Part shown: in pieces, positions 21,935 through 32,784 of the stretch
Layout of the letters: the number at the start of each line of letters is the position of its first letter
How positions within the stretch are numbered: the first letter of the stretch is position 1
Assembly: GCA_007922195.1 (NCBI GenBank)
Contig: ML682089.1
Span: 570,958 to 634,957, forward strand
DNA length: 64,000 nucleotides
Reading direction: 5' to 3'
Source of the DNA: Podocnemis expansa
Lineage: Eukaryota; Chordata; Testudines; Podocnemididae
The notes under the pieces: generated by a model
Told to the model about the DNA's origin: nothing
The model's database searches: none
Seen by the model: only the letters and a program-made list of their open reading frames with translations
Program-made: the position numbers and the translations under genes

Positions 21935-22438
21935 AAGGGCTTTAGGGGCTGCAGCCCAGAGCCTCAGGCTAAGTTCCCCCACAACACACAAATAAATTGA
22001 GTTGCCAGTGAACCACCCATTTGGGGATCATGGAGGCTAGCCCCGGGTCTGTCCCTTCCACTCCTTCCTCATCAGAGCTTCATCCTGGGCAGCCTGAGTG
22101 CCGAAGCACCCTCAGAGCCTGTGCCCCAGTGCTGCCTTGCCCCTGCAGACCCTACTCCCACTGCCAGAGTGCCCCAGCACCAGTCTGCCCCAGCCCCCAG
22201 AGTGCTGCTAGCCCACACCACACCACAGCTCCACCTCACCCCTGGTGTGGCCAGTCTACCCCAAGTCCCGCATTACCTCCAGCCTGAGTGCTTCCAGCCC
22301 TTGGAGCATCAGTGGCCACACTGCTCCACTGTGCTGACCTGCCTCCCCTCAGGCTGGCCGGAGTGCTCCTGGTCTGTAAGGGGCCCCACAAAATCCAATA
22401 GCCCTGTGCCACAGGACAGTTAATCTGGCCATGACACC
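21935..22438 (+). repeat. Unclassified interspersed repeat U1, copy 1
   Basis: Shares its beginning (TTAGGGGCTGCAGCCCAG) and end (CCCCACAAAATCCAATAGCCC) with 32785-33575. The middle is a C-rich proline-codon-like stretch (CCCAGCACC/CTGCCCC units) of different length in the two copies. No coding signature; family unknown to me. Confidence 0.6.
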
Positions 22439-22446
22439 AGTTAAGA

Positions 22447-22943
22447 CACTGGTTCCCAACCTTTTTGGCTCAAGGGCTGCAAATATAATTTTTACAGCCC
22501 TGAAGGGCCACCAGTCTATTTAAATTTTAAAATAATTTTTAATTAAATAGACTGGTGATCCTTCAGAGTTGCAAAAATTATGTTTGTGGCTGTTGGGCCA
22601 AAAAGCTTTTTTTTTTCTTTTTTTTTTTTAATTTAAAAGGATTTTTTTTAAGGGCTAGGTGTCCATGAACAGACTCCAAGCCTGGCAGGGAGGCAAGCGG
22701 CCACAGCCTGGCTCCCAGCTACATGGCAGGACTGGCTGGGAGGTGGGCACCTACAGCCCTCTCACTTGCAAAAACATGTGTGAGCAGATTTTGTTAATGT
22801 CAGCATATCCAAGGTAACAAAATCTGCCCACACACAGTTTTGGGCATGGCCACAGCCCAGCTCCCAACCAGCAGGAGCGCAGGCTGTTTAAAAAAACCCT
22901 GTGGGCCACTTTTGGCCAGTGGGCCAGCAGTTGGGAACCCCTG
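22447..22943. mobile_element. hAT-type MITE, family M2 (palindromic)
   Basis: 497 bp, ends CACTGGTTCCCAACC and GTTGGGAACCCCTG. Flanking 8-mers AGTTAAGA (22439-22446) and AACTAAGA (22944-22951) match 6/8. The left third is itself a long imperfect palindrome (arms about 22450-22530 and 22535-22605, centred on an A/T-rich AATTTTTAATT). Confidence 0.72.
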
Positions 22944-22951
22944 AACTAAGA

Positions 22952-23319
22952 CCCGAGCACTGATGTCAGCTGCTGCTCCGATATCTCCTACTACTTAGGG
23001 AGAAAAAGCACATTACGGCACCATGTACCACCACAGCACTGTAGGTGCCATTTATACCACTGGAATTGGAGCATCTATCAGAATATATGACTATGCCCCA
23101 GAATCCCCATTCCTCAGAGGGGAACTACCAGTGGTTTCTTGCTCATCACTTTCAAGCCATGCCTCAGTCTCTCCTTCAGAAATCTGCCACCCCCCCCTTC
23201 CATACTGAAGCAGAATAAGAGGAGGAAGAATACGCTAACTCCATTGTCCCATCAACATTAAGGCAAATAGCTCTTACCATGCAAAGTGAGGTTCTGTGGC
23301 CTGCATTGTGCAGAAGGCA
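22952..23319. other. Unassigned intronic sequence
   Basis: Nothing recognised. Confidence 0.5.
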
Positions 23320-23327
23320 GCTTAGAT

Positions 23328-23905
23328 CAGGGTAGGCAACCCCTGGCACATGTGCTGACAGTGTCATGAGTGCCCATTTGGAATGACCCCTGGCACCCTC
23401 TGCAATACCACAGAAATTTTGCCTCCTGCCACTGAAAGCCACTCTAGGCAGCTTCTTTCAGGGGCAGCTGGGGCATGGAGGGTCCCCACCACACCCATTT
23501 TTCCACACATGGTTTGGAAAGAAGATGCCTGGAACAGCTTCTTTCCCTGGTGTGCAGTCACCAAGGAGCCACTCTGGGTAGCTTCTTTCCTCAGCATGCC
23601 TGAGGATCCTGCAAGACTCAAGAGGAGCTGCTTCAGTCAGCTTCTTTCCATGGCATCCCTGGGAACCCCTGTCCCCACGCATGCTGCCAAGAAGAGCCAC
23701 TGCAGGCTGCTTCTTCCCACGAGTTGCTCTTTTCAATGGCATGCCAAGGAAGCACCTCCCTCCCTGTCCCCCAACCTCTAGCTATGACTGCCACCAAATT
23801 TTTAGGCAGTTGCCACTTTTATTACTATGGAGGGAGCCACTGGCATTGACTGACAGTTGAGGAGGAGGGGCTGGCACTGGGGTTGGCAAAGGTTGCTGAC
23901 CCCTG
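23328..23905. mobile_element. hAT-type MITE, family M3
   Basis: 578 bp with ends CAGGGTAGGCAACC and GGTTGCTGACCCCTG, matching the common vertebrate hAT terminus CAGGGGTCRGCAACC. Flanking 8-mers GCTTAGAT (23320-23327) and GATTAGAT (23906-23913) match 7/8. The interior holds three to four diverged copies of a roughly 70-80 nt unit containing GCAGCTTCTTTC. Confidence 0.82.
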
Positions 23906-24355
23906 GATTAGATGATCATAGTGGTCCTTTGAATATACCCTCCTGCAACCTGGACCTCCTGGGATAACCTCTGCAACATGCAAAAATCAGGACAAGCTGC
24001 AAAACCAGGAACCAGACTCCCAAAACACTGATGGGTCGTACTCAAACCAGTCTCACAATCAGTAATACAGCATGCTTCTAATTCACCAGACATCATGAAG
24101 CATAACAAAATAGAAGCGGACCCCTTTATTGCACTTCAGCTCCTCTGGTCCCCACCTAGCCACTTGGTCTCTTAAAGAAATAGGTTCTCCTGACCCCAAA
24201 GGGACAGCTGCATCAGCCAGAACAATATAGGCTTGGATCTTACCCAAAATACCATGCTGCCAGCCAGTCCTTTAGTAGCTATAACTAAAGACTTAATATA
24301 AAAAAGAAAAACAAGATGAGAGATCTTAAAGGGTCAAAGTGAATCACATACATAC

Positions 24356-25306
24356 TGTTGAACCCTGGGTTTGAGATGTAACTGCGATGGACTGGCAACA
24401 CCCACCAAGGAGACGGACACCAATTTCAAGTAGGAAAAATTTTATAGTGGTCTCATAAAGGCATACAACAAAATGGCAACAAAAATGCTTGTGTGTGGGG
24501 GGGGGGAAACAGCTACACAGTGAAAGAGACTATGCAAAATATAAGTGGGATAATAAACAGCTATGTAGTAAAAGGACTATACAAGGAACAAACGAAAAAC
24601 TACACTTATAAACAATGCATAAATGAGAAAAAAAACGTACACTTATAAACAATACATAAATGGTATCATAGAAGGGAAAGAAACAAATTGAGAGCGGTAG
24701 AATAACTGTATCCATTTATAATACCTGTCCTAGCACCGTAGTGGAACCCAAAGCGAGGAGGCAGACCAGCTGCAGCAGCCCAGTACTTAATTGTTCAGCC
24801 GGCAGTTTGAGTACACCCAAAAGTTTCACGGGCAGGAGCTCCCTGTCTTGGTCAGGGGATCAGTCCGACCGGTTCGTGACGTGCCCTTCAGTGGTCGAGA
24901 GTTGGAGAACACTCGAGCCAACTGAGGCAGGGGCTTAAATAGTGTACTGCATGGCCAGAGTATAAAATAGCCAATTGGAAGTGAGATGCAGGTCAGGACC
25001 AATGATGTAACTGGGACCCCGGACAATGATCCCTCCTTTATGGTGATGGGGGTGCCGAGAAACTGTTCAGGGGGGTAGAAACTCACCCCCCCTTGATGAC
25101 ACAAGGCAAGGGGGGTAGAAACTCACCCAGGAAATTGAGGCCCATCAGGGGAGATTGATACTTAACATTCTTCCCCTTGAGCTGCATAGCCCAGAGATGA
25201 GACCCATCAGGGAGATTGATACTTAACATTCCTCCCTGTGAGCTCCATAGTCTAGAGGGCTACACTGGGGGGGGGGTGGCCATTATGTCTGCCACCTCCA
25301 TTGACA
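24356..25306. mobile_element. LTR-B solo LTR, copy 2
   Basis: 951 bp, TGTTGAACCC to CCATTGACA, with a perfect 5-bp duplication CATAC (24351-24355 and 25307-25311). Colinear with 3796-4789. Both carry a CCAATTGG box and an AATAAA/TATAAA variant near the middle. No internal region. Confidence 0.92.
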
Positions 25307-25636
25307 CATACAAATGATTTAGTCCGTAAAAAACAAGTCCTTGGAAAAATTTGGAGTTTGCAGGTTAGTCCAATTCCTCCGGCAGACACCTTGCACCTGG
25401 GTTGGTCTCAGTCCCTTGTTCAGTCACGGAGGAATATTCTGGAGGAAGGTGTTGGTTGCAGACTGAAGACAAAAATGGAGCTGGGGCTGCTGCCTTTTAT
25501 CACCTTTGGCCTTCCTCATGCTGTGTGAAGTCTTCCAAATCAAAGTGGAGTTGAATCACATGATCAGTCTGGGTGACTCACAGAGCAGTTTTCTCCCTGG
25601 GCCCACTGTGTCTGCGAGCTCCCTTAATGTGCCATT

Positions 25637-25830
25637 CTCCTTCAAGTGTTGCTCACATCATTCAGTTACAGGTGTCTACATGCCATAGCACACAGTAGCT
25701 CAGAAAGTCTTTAGCGTTAGCCTGTCAGGTCAGGGCGCATGGCCAACACCCCCTCCATGCTGCGACCGCAGCTATATTGGTGACCGTGACCCTGACCCTC
25801 CCTGTGCCTGTTTCCACCATCAGCATTGGT
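25637..25830 (+). repeat. DIRS-2 left inverted terminal repeat
   Basis: Reverse-complement partner of about 31150-31350. Shared landmarks are GCTCACATCATTCAGTTACAG, AGCTCAGAAAGTCTTTAG and CCTGTCAGGTCAGGGCGCA. Confidence 0.85.
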
Positions 25831-25887
25831 TTTGGATCACTGTAACCTTGCAAAACACAAGCGCCCGTCTTTTGCACGAAATTCGAG

Positions 25888-27846
25888 ATGCTCGGTTTCA
25901 AGCTGTGCTTAGGATACTGCAAGACTTTTCCAATGGACGACCCGCACGAGGAATGTCTTGCTTGCCTGGGTGAGTCCCATCTCGCGGCAGAGTGCTCCAT
26001 TTGCCGGTCCTTCAAGCGGAGGACTCGGCTGGAAAGGAAGTGCCACCTCCTTTTGATCTCGGGGAGTGGGGCCACCATCCCTGAGACTGGCCGAGCCACT
26101 AGTGCCCCGTCGGATCCCCGATCGGCTCGGGCTCAGGACTCCCGCCAATCATTGGTACCAGGCTCGAAATCCCGACCCACTACAGTACCACCTCGGCACC
26201 GAGCTTGCCGGTCACCAGGTAGCCTTTCAGCCGCCCTGAGAAGAGCACCAGCACAGGCAACCCTGATGACCCGTCACAAGCACTCAAATCCAGCCCCGGT
26301 GCAGAAGACAAAGAAAAGGACCAAAGCGGTGCTGTCCTCATCAGCACTGCAGGGCCCAGTACCATCTCCTATGGTACCGCCATCAAGCCCGGTACCATCA
26401 CCGGTACCGCCACTTCCGATGCCGTCATTTCCGGTACCGCTAAACCCAGTACCGCCAACTGCAATGTCGATACCAGTACTGGCATGCCGCTCTACGCCTT
26501 TCTCCAACCCAGTACCGACAACCAGCCCGACACTGGGCCCAAGCATGGTACCTCCCAGGCCTCCTTCGCTACCACAGTCTGGTACAGAGGGGCAAGGACT
26601 CCGTTCCATCACTCCTCTGAAGAGTTCTTGGTACTGGGCTCCTAGACATCGGGAGGAAGGTCTTCCAGATCATCCTCCGAGGACCCCTTCCTTCCCCCCC
26701 CCCCAGGAGGAGCGTCCGAGGAAGAGGCTTCAAAAGAGCTCCGTATCTCTGAGCTCAAGGAGACCGCGGCCACAAGGAGAAGCCTCCGCTCCCCCCATGG
26801 TACCCACGCCTCTAGCGAGATCACCTCACAATGGGTGGACTCTTGACTGGCTGAATGCAACAACATATGATGTCTCCTCCCATTACACTCGGTCGCCATT
26901 GCCAGAGTCCTCGGATTTTTCCGATGATGAACCTCACTCTGACTCTACACAACATAGTATGTCACGGGCCCAATCCTCCTCTTCACCTGATGAGCGCCTA
27001 ATTGACACGTCCACCAACCGCAAGGGAGAACCCCGCGTCAAGCAGGACCTCCTCCGCCGCATGGCAGCAAACCTAAAGTTGAAGCTGGAGGTGATCCAGG
27101 AGGAAGATGACTCCCTCTTCGATGTGTGCTGTAGAGCCCCTCCAGCTAAGGTCACAATCCCCTTCCATGCAGGGATATTTCGCATTGTCCAGGAATGCTG
27201 GCAAACACCTTCCTCAATCCCACCAGTGTCCAAAATGGCGGATAAGAAATACTATGTCTCCCCGGAAAGGTTCTCCTTTCTGTTCCATTATCCCACCCCA
27301 GGATCCCTGGTGGTTGATGCAGTAAACGAAAGGGAGAGACAGGGCCAGCCGAGCTCCACATCCAAGAACAAAGAGGCGAAGAAGCTCGACCTCCTGGGGA
27401 GGAAGGTTTACTCCTCCGCTGCCCTCCAGCTGCGTATTTCGAACCACTCAGCCTTAATGACATGCTACCTCTTCAACCTGTGGGAGGCCATGCGAAACCT
27501 GTGCACGGCTGTCTCTGAGGAGCACCTGAGAGACTTCGAGGCAATGCTCGAGGAAGGAGAAAGGGCATTCAAGGATGCACTAGCAGCAACCAGGGATGCA
27601 GTGGTTACGGTGGCCAGCATGATTGCCTCCACAGTCGTCATGCATCGGTCAGCCTGGCTCCAAGGCTCCAGCCTGTCCACGCAGATGCAGCAGATGATTC
27701 AGGAGCTCCTGTTTGAGGGCCCTGACCTCTTTGCCTCTTCCACAGACACAAAGCTGCATGGCATGAAAGACTCGAGGGCCACCCTTCGATCCCGCAGGAT
27801 ATACACTCTGCAACCCACCAGGCACTCATCGAGACCGCATCAGTAA
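25888..27846 (+). CDS. DIRS-2 gag-like protein, open (652 codons)
   Basis: Uninterrupted frame. The head has CLGYC (residues 7-11), then ECLACLGESHLAAECSIC and RTRLERK, a Cys/His cluster also present at the DIRS-1 start and probably a zinc-binding module. Residues 60-300 are Pro/Ser/Thr-rich low complexity, with a repeated PVPS/PVPP pattern whose DNA repeats GGTACCG. Residues 380-650 are the folded part shared with DIRS-1 and DIRS-3: KKYYVSPERFSFLFHYP, LVVDAVNERERQG, HGMKDSRATLRSRRIY. It presumably binds the element RNA; function is inferred from position only. The long open frame suggests a relatively recent insertion. Confidence 0.8.
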   Translation: MLGFKLCLGYCKTFPMDDPHEECLACLGESHLAAECSICRSFKRRTRLERKCHLLLISGSGATIPETGRATSAPSDPRSARAQDSRQSLVPGSKSRPTTVPPRHRACRSPGSLSAALRRAPAQATLMTRHKHSNPAPVQKTKKRTKAVLSSSALQGPVPSPMVPPSSPVPSPVPPLPMPSFPVPLNPVPPTAMSIPVLACRSTPFSNPVPTTSPTLGPSMVPPRPPSLPQSGTEGQGLRSITPLKSSWYWAPRHREEGLPDHPPRTPSFPPPQEERPRKRLQKSSVSLSSRRPRPQGEASAPPMVPTPLARSPHNGWTLDWLNATTYDVSSHYTRSPLPESSDFSDDEPHSDSTQHSMSRAQSSSSPDERLIDTSTNRKGEPRVKQDLLRRMAANLKLKLEVIQEEDDSLFDVCCRAPPAKVTIPFHAGIFRIVQECWQTPSSIPPVSKMADKKYYVSPERFSFLFHYPTPGSLVVDAVNERERQGQPSSTSKNKEAKKLDLLGRKVYSSAALQLRISNHSALMTCYLFNLWEAMRNLCTAVSEEHLRDFEAMLEEGERAFKDALAATRDAVVTVASMIASTVVMHRSAWLQGSSLSTQMQQMIQELLFEGPDLFASSTDTKLHGMKDSRATLRSRRIYTLQPTRHSSRPHQ

Positions 27847-28158
27847 CTCCAGCAGCAGTTACAGCAACTAAAGCAGAAGCTGCAACTGCAGAGTCAGTTT
27901 CCGAGATCCCTCCAGTTTCCCCAACGTTATCTTGGGGACCTGGACAAAGACAAGAACCGATCATGTAAAGAAGGGAAACTCAGCGCTTCGCAGTCTGGAT
28001 GATGCGGACAGGAATCTGACTGCTCGTCTGGCTGTAAACAGCATTTTTGATGGTCCCTTCGAGGCCAGCACTCCAGGGCCCTGTTCTCTTCCCACTGCCT
28101 CCACCACTTTGCTCCCTGGTGGACCCCCATCACATCAGACCAGTGGATTCTCGACACA

Positions 28159-30000
28159 GTGGTGCGAGGATACTATATCCAGTTCCTTTCAATCCCTCGG
28201 GACAGGAAACCGCCCCCTCGTACAGAATCACAGAATCCCAAACTGCTGGGCAGGCTCGAGGCTGAATGCCAAAAGCTACTCTCCCTTGGGGCCATCGAAA
28301 AGGTTCCCATACAGGAGTGCGGCAAAGGGTTCTACTCCCACTACTTCCTGGTCCCCAAACCCAGCGGGGACCTGCGGCCTATTCTAGACCTCAGAGCACT
28401 CAACAAATACATAAAGAGAATAAAGTTCTGCATGTTTTCCCTACCCCAGATTGTTCCCTCCCTGTCCCCAGATGACTGGTTCACAACCCTCGACCTAAAG
28501 GACGCTTACTTTCATATATCCATCTGACCCCACCACAGATGGTTTCTCAGGTTCTTGGTGGCACGAAACCACTACCAGTTCACCGCCCTCCCCTTTGGGT
28601 TATCGCTAGCTCCCAGGGTGTTCACAAAATGCGTGGCACTGGTCGCAGCATTTCTAAGCAGGAGGGGCATAAGAATCTACCCCTACCTAGACAATTGGCT
28701 CATAGTGGGCAAGTCAAGTTGACAGGTACAAAACCAAGTCGACCTGGTAGTGAAAGTGTGCAAGTTCCTGGGCTTCCGTATAAACTCAAAGAAGTCCAAG
28801 CTTTGCCCCACTCAGGACATAGAATATATCGGGGCACGTTTAAATGCTTGACAGGGCATGGCATCCTTGCCCCTGTCAAGATTTCGGTCCATTTGCATTA
28901 TCATGACGGAACTGCAAGTGCCTGGGTTGACCACAGTGTGCCGGTGCCTGCAGCTCTTCGGACATGTGGCAGCTGCCACCTAGGTAATCCGAACAGCTCG
29001 CCTGCGGATGAGACCTTTCCAACTCTGGTTCGCCATGAGGTTCTGGCCATGGAGACACCATCTGGACAAGGTACTCTCAGTCCCCCAGTATGCCCTGGAG
29101 TCCCTCCAAATTTGGAAGGACCCCCGCTTCACGATGGAAGGTATCCTATTCAGGGAGTCCAAGCCCTCAGTGACCCTGGTAACGGATGCTTCGGACTCAG
29201 GTTGGGGAGCCCATCTATCTGGGGGCCTCTCCACTCAGGGTGTTTGGAACCCCAAGGACAGACTCCTTCACATAAACGTGAAGGAGCTCCGGGCTATCAG
29301 ATTGGCCTGCATGACCTTCCTTGACCAAATCTGCAGCAGGATGGTCCAGGTCCTCATAGACAATACAATGGCCGTGTTTTATATGAACCGGGGGGGGGGG
29401 GGGCCCGCTCCTCGGCTCTATGTGAGGAGGCGAGCAAGCTTTGGCAATTAGCAATAGATCATCACTTTACGCCGACTGCCTTCCACCTGCCCGGGGTAGA
29501 CAATGGCCTAGCAGACTCACTCAGCAGGAAACCCCTTACGAATCACGAGTGGTCCCTTCACAGTGAGGTATTCTCCCTGCTGATAAACAGATGGGGAACC
29601 TCCCAGGTGGACCTGTTTGCCATGGCACAAAATCGCAAACATCATCAATTTTGTTCCCTTCAGGGTCAGGAGGAGGGTTCTCTCAGCAACTCCTTCCTCC
29701 TCAGTTGGTCAGGGGCTCTGATGTACGCCTTCCCACCAATTCCCCTGATCCACAGAGTGCTATTGAAGGTTCTTGCGGATGGGGCATACATCATTTTGGT
29801 AGCTCCAGACCGGCCCAGACAACACTGGTTCCCACTCTTGCAGGACATGTCCGTGAGGACCCCACTCTGCCTCCCGCAGTGGGCGGACCTCCTAACACAG
29901 GACTTGGGTCTCCTTCGGCACCCAAACCCAGGCCTCCTGCACCTGACAGCCTGGATGGTCTCTGGCTCAGTGAGCAAGAAAGATGCTGCTCAGATAGGGT
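28159..30000 (+). pseudogene. DIRS-2 pol: RT and RNase H, lightly damaged
   Basis: RT begins in GFYSHYFLVPKPSGDLRPIL, then LDLKDAYFHISI followed by a stop (28525-28527), then NHYQFTALPFGLSLAPRVF. The catalytic tetrad reads Tyr-Leu-Asp-Asn (28684-28695) where Tyr-Leu-Asp-Asp is expected. RNase H is seen at 29170-29400 (VTDASDSGWGAHL, VKELRAI, LIDNTMAVFYM). A 14-G run at 29390-29403 shifts the frame. The downstream block VDLFAMAQNRK to YAFPPIPLIHRVL (29607-29760) matches DIRS-1. Confidence 0.82.
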
Positions 30001-30039
30001 TAAGAACGTCCTGGTTAGTAGTAGAAAACCCTCCACCAG

Positions 30040-31001
30040 GTCCACTTACATGGCGAAATGGAGGCACTTTTCCACCTGGTGCCGTGACAAGGACATAGAC
30101 CCTATCTCTTCACCAATACAGGCGACTTTAGACTATCTTCTAGATTTAAGAGAAAATTGCCCATTCCTGTCCTCATTAAAAGTCCACCTGGTGGCAATTT
30201 TGGCCTTTCACTAAAGAGTTGATGGGGCTCCACTCTTTTCACACCCCATCTCATAGGTTCCTGAAAGGGGTGGAAAAGCTTTTTCCCCAGTCCCGTAAAC
30301 CCACGCCTCAGTGGGATCTGAACATTGTGCTACGGGCTTTAACAGAGTTGCCCTATGAACCCTTGGTCTCAGCCACTCTGCTCGTGCTGTCCTGGAAGAT
30401 AGCTTTCCTGGTAGCGATCACCTCAGCTAGAAGGGTTTCAGAGTTGCGAGCCCTTTCCTCCGAACCCCCATATATGACATTCTTTCCAGACAAGGCGGTC
30501 CTCCGTTACCAACCTTCCTTCCTGCCCAAGGTGGCCACTCCCTTCCACATGAATCAGGAAATTTGCCTGCTGTTTTCTGTCCCAACCCCCAGGTGACAGA
30601 AAACCAGAGATGGTGGCACACTCTGAATGTGAGGAGAGCACTCCTAATTTATATCAAGCACACGCGATCTTTCCGCAAGACGTCCCCATTGTTTTATGGT
30701 GGTCGCTGAACACATGAGAGGCTCCCCAGTGTCCTCTCAGTGCATCTCCAAATGGATCGTGAATTGCATTAAAGACTACTACGGAAGGTCAAACACGCCT
30801 CTCCTAGGGACTGTGAAAGCCCTCTCTACCAGAGCTCAGGCGTCTTCCACGGCCTTCCTCACTATGGTCCCGATCCAAGAGATCTGCAGGGCTGCTATGT
30901 GGTCATCGATACATATCTTCATGATGCACTACGCCATTGCCAAACAGGCTAGAGACGATGCCACTTTGGGCAGAGCTGTACTCAGTGTGGGTAGACTGTA
31001 A
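30040..31001 (+). pseudogene. DIRS-2 tyrosine recombinase, damaged
   Basis: An N-terminal SAM-like part starts at MAKWRHFSTWCRDKDID (about 30050). The catalytic box I is SARRVSELRAL (about 30425-30457). Box II reads LSTRAQASS with Leu codon 30822-30824 where family members (for example DIRS-1 HSTRS) have His. The nucleophile Tyr is in MMHYAIA (30930-30932). Stops at about 30212 and 30594 split the frame. Confidence 0.82.
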
Positions 31002-31033
31002 CTTCTCCCACCATCCTCGGGTATGGCTAGCAG

Positions 31034-31131
31034 TCACCTGTAACTGAATGATGTGAGCAGAGCTCAAAGGAGAACGGTTGGTTACTTACCAGTAACCATC
31101 CTTCTTCGAGATAGGCTGCTCACATACATTC
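31034..31131 (+). repeat. DIRS-2 internal complementary region
   Basis: 31034-31075 is complementary to the outer left terminal repeat (25640-25670 region). 31078-31131 is complementary to the outer right terminal repeat (about 31320-31372). Same two-half layout as in DIRS-1. Confidence 0.85.
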
Positions 31132-31149
31132 AGGCCCCTCCCACCATCC

Positions 31150-31370
31150 CCGCTAACGGAGTTGGCAAAGGTATATGGGACTGGGAGGGTCAGGGTCACA
31201 GTCACCTCTATAGCCGTGGTTGTGGCGTGGAGGGGGCGTTGGCCGTGCGCCCTGACCTGACAGGCTAACACTAAAGACTTTCTGAGCTACCGTGCGCTGC
31301 GGCATGTAGACACCTGTAACTGAATGTATGTGAGCAGCCCATCTCAAAGAAGGATGGTTACTGGTAAGTA
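31150..31370 (+). repeat. DIRS-2 right inverted terminal repeat
   Basis: Pairs with 25637-25830 in reverse complement and ends in GGTTACTGGTAAGTAACC, a short palindrome at the element tip. Confidence 0.82.
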
Positions 31371-31449
31371 ACCAACCATTAAGGAGACAATGACTGCAGA
31401 TATGCTGCCTGGGTGTTTTCCAGAATCTCACAGGTTGAGTTACAGATAT

Positions 31450-32690
31450 AATAAAAAAGAAAAAAAGTAAAGAGTCTTGTGGCACTTAAAGACTAATAGA
31501 TTTATTTATCACATGAGCTTTTGTGGGAGAAAATCCCACTTCATCAGTGTGATGCTGTCTGGGTCTAGGGAACTATTTATGATTATTTGTCATATTAATA
31601 TTTCATATTTGCAATGATCCATATGTTATATGCCATGTTTGGTATCAGTGGAAAGGCTGTAATCTGCTAGGAATGATTATATGATTTACATGTAGGTATC
31701 ATATTTGTATTAGAATCTAGGAATCTTCTTCGTTTTATGTGTGTTCCAAGTTGTTTGAGCTGAGGCAATCCCAGACTGGACCTCTGCAAACCATTGTTCT
31801 GTTAATGGCCCATCAGGAGGGGACTACCAGCTACAGTGGGCCCAAGAGGAAACCTGTTTGACCAGTTACCCCAACTGACAATGTGGCTCACCTCCATTTT
31901 GATCTGGCAAAGACTCTGAGATAAGAGGCCATAGCCCATTCTCCATTTTTGTCTTTAGTCTTCAGTCTTCAGCCTGTCTGCAACCAACACCCTCCTCTGG
32001 AACTATTCTTCTGGGACTGAATAAAGGACTGAGACCCGCTCAGCCGCTGCTGCTGTGTGCACACCACAGGGGTGGGACTAACCTGTAAACTACAGGATTT
32101 TTCTTCTATGGACTCTAAATCATTTGTATGTATGTGATTCACTTTGACCCTTTAACATCTCTCATATTTCGTTTGTTTTCCTTTTATATTAAACCTTTAG
32201 TTGTAGTTACTACAGGACTGGCTGGTAGAGTGGTATTTTGGGTAAGATCTAAGCCTGTATTGTTCTGGCTGATGTGGCTGTCCCTTTGGGGTCAGGAGAA
32301 CCTATTTCTTAGACAGACCCAGTGGCTAGAGAGGACTGGAGGATCTGATGTGCAGTAAAGGGGCTGTTTCTATTTCATTATGCTTGGTGATGACCAGAGT
32401 GGTTAATCAGAAGCATGTTTTGTTACTGACAGGGAGACTGGTTTAAGTGCCACCTGTCAGTGGTTTAGGGGTTTGGCTCCTGGTTTTGCAGGTTGCCCTG
32501 ATTTTGGCACATTCAGGAAGTTATCCCTGTAGGCCTGGGTCACAGCCAGATGCTTTGAAGAGGGGAAATTTACAGAATGGGATGAAAATAAATGCAGGGG
32601 AATGTAAGACGTGGGATCAGGTCATAAACGTTCGCTCCCAAACCATATATCAGTCAGTAAGAGACACCTCTGCATACACTTGACATAAGG
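31450..32690 (-). mobile_element. Penelope-like element 3' fragment split by LTR-A
   Basis: 31450-31547 (CTTGTGGCACTTAAAGACTAA to CCCACTTCATCAG) and 32545-about 32640 (ATGCTTTGAAGAGGGG onward) match contiguous sequence of the PLE arm at 60815-60960. LTR-A 31548-32544 is inserted between them. No coding part remains. Confidence 0.8.
31548..32544 (+). mobile_element. LTR-A solo LTR inserted in a Penelope fragment
   Basis: 997 bp, TGTGATGCTGTCTGG to CTGGGTCACA. The flanking 5-mers ATCAG (31543-31547) and GCCAG (32545-32549) match only 3/5, but the Penelope sequence resumes at exactly the expected base. AATAAA lies at 32020-32025 and would be the polyadenylation signal. Confidence 0.88.
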
Positions 32691-32784
32691 CATGCATTAT
32701 CCTTCTACGTTAACAGAACAAAACCATTCAGAAAATCTCCATGGCTATTCATATCCACCACCAGCAGCAGGAGTTGATTAATGG

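Larger units (their letters stand above)
25637..31375 (+). mobile_element. DIRS-2: near-complete DIRS-like element
   Basis: Left terminal repeat (about 25637-25830), long open gag (25888-27846), pol (about 28159-30000), tyrosine recombinase (about 30040-31001), internal complementary region (31034-31131) and right terminal repeat (about 31150-31370). The intact target (GGCCATTAAGGAGAC in other LTR-A copies) shows that insertion occurred between CCATT and AAGG. A CCATT remains on both sides, either a 5-bp duplication or recombination homology. Best-preserved DIRS in the window, yet disabled by a few stops and one homopolymer frameshift. Confidence 0.9.
23944..31449 (-). mobile_element. LTR-A copy hosting LTR-B and DIRS-2
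   Basis: LTR-A sequence appears in three pieces: 23944-24355, 25307-25636 and about 31376-31449. LTR-B fills the first gap and DIRS-2 the second. The 5' end of this LTR is cut off by a Penelope fragment at about 31450. Confidence 0.8.

Noticed and set aside
26274..26612. Gly-rich minus-strand open frame
   Set aside because: Shadow of the GGTACCG-rich low-complexity part of DIRS-2 gag.
25637..31375. CCATT as a firm 5-bp duplication of DIRS-2
   Set aside because: CCATT is also similar to the element tip, so homology-directed recombination explains it equally well.
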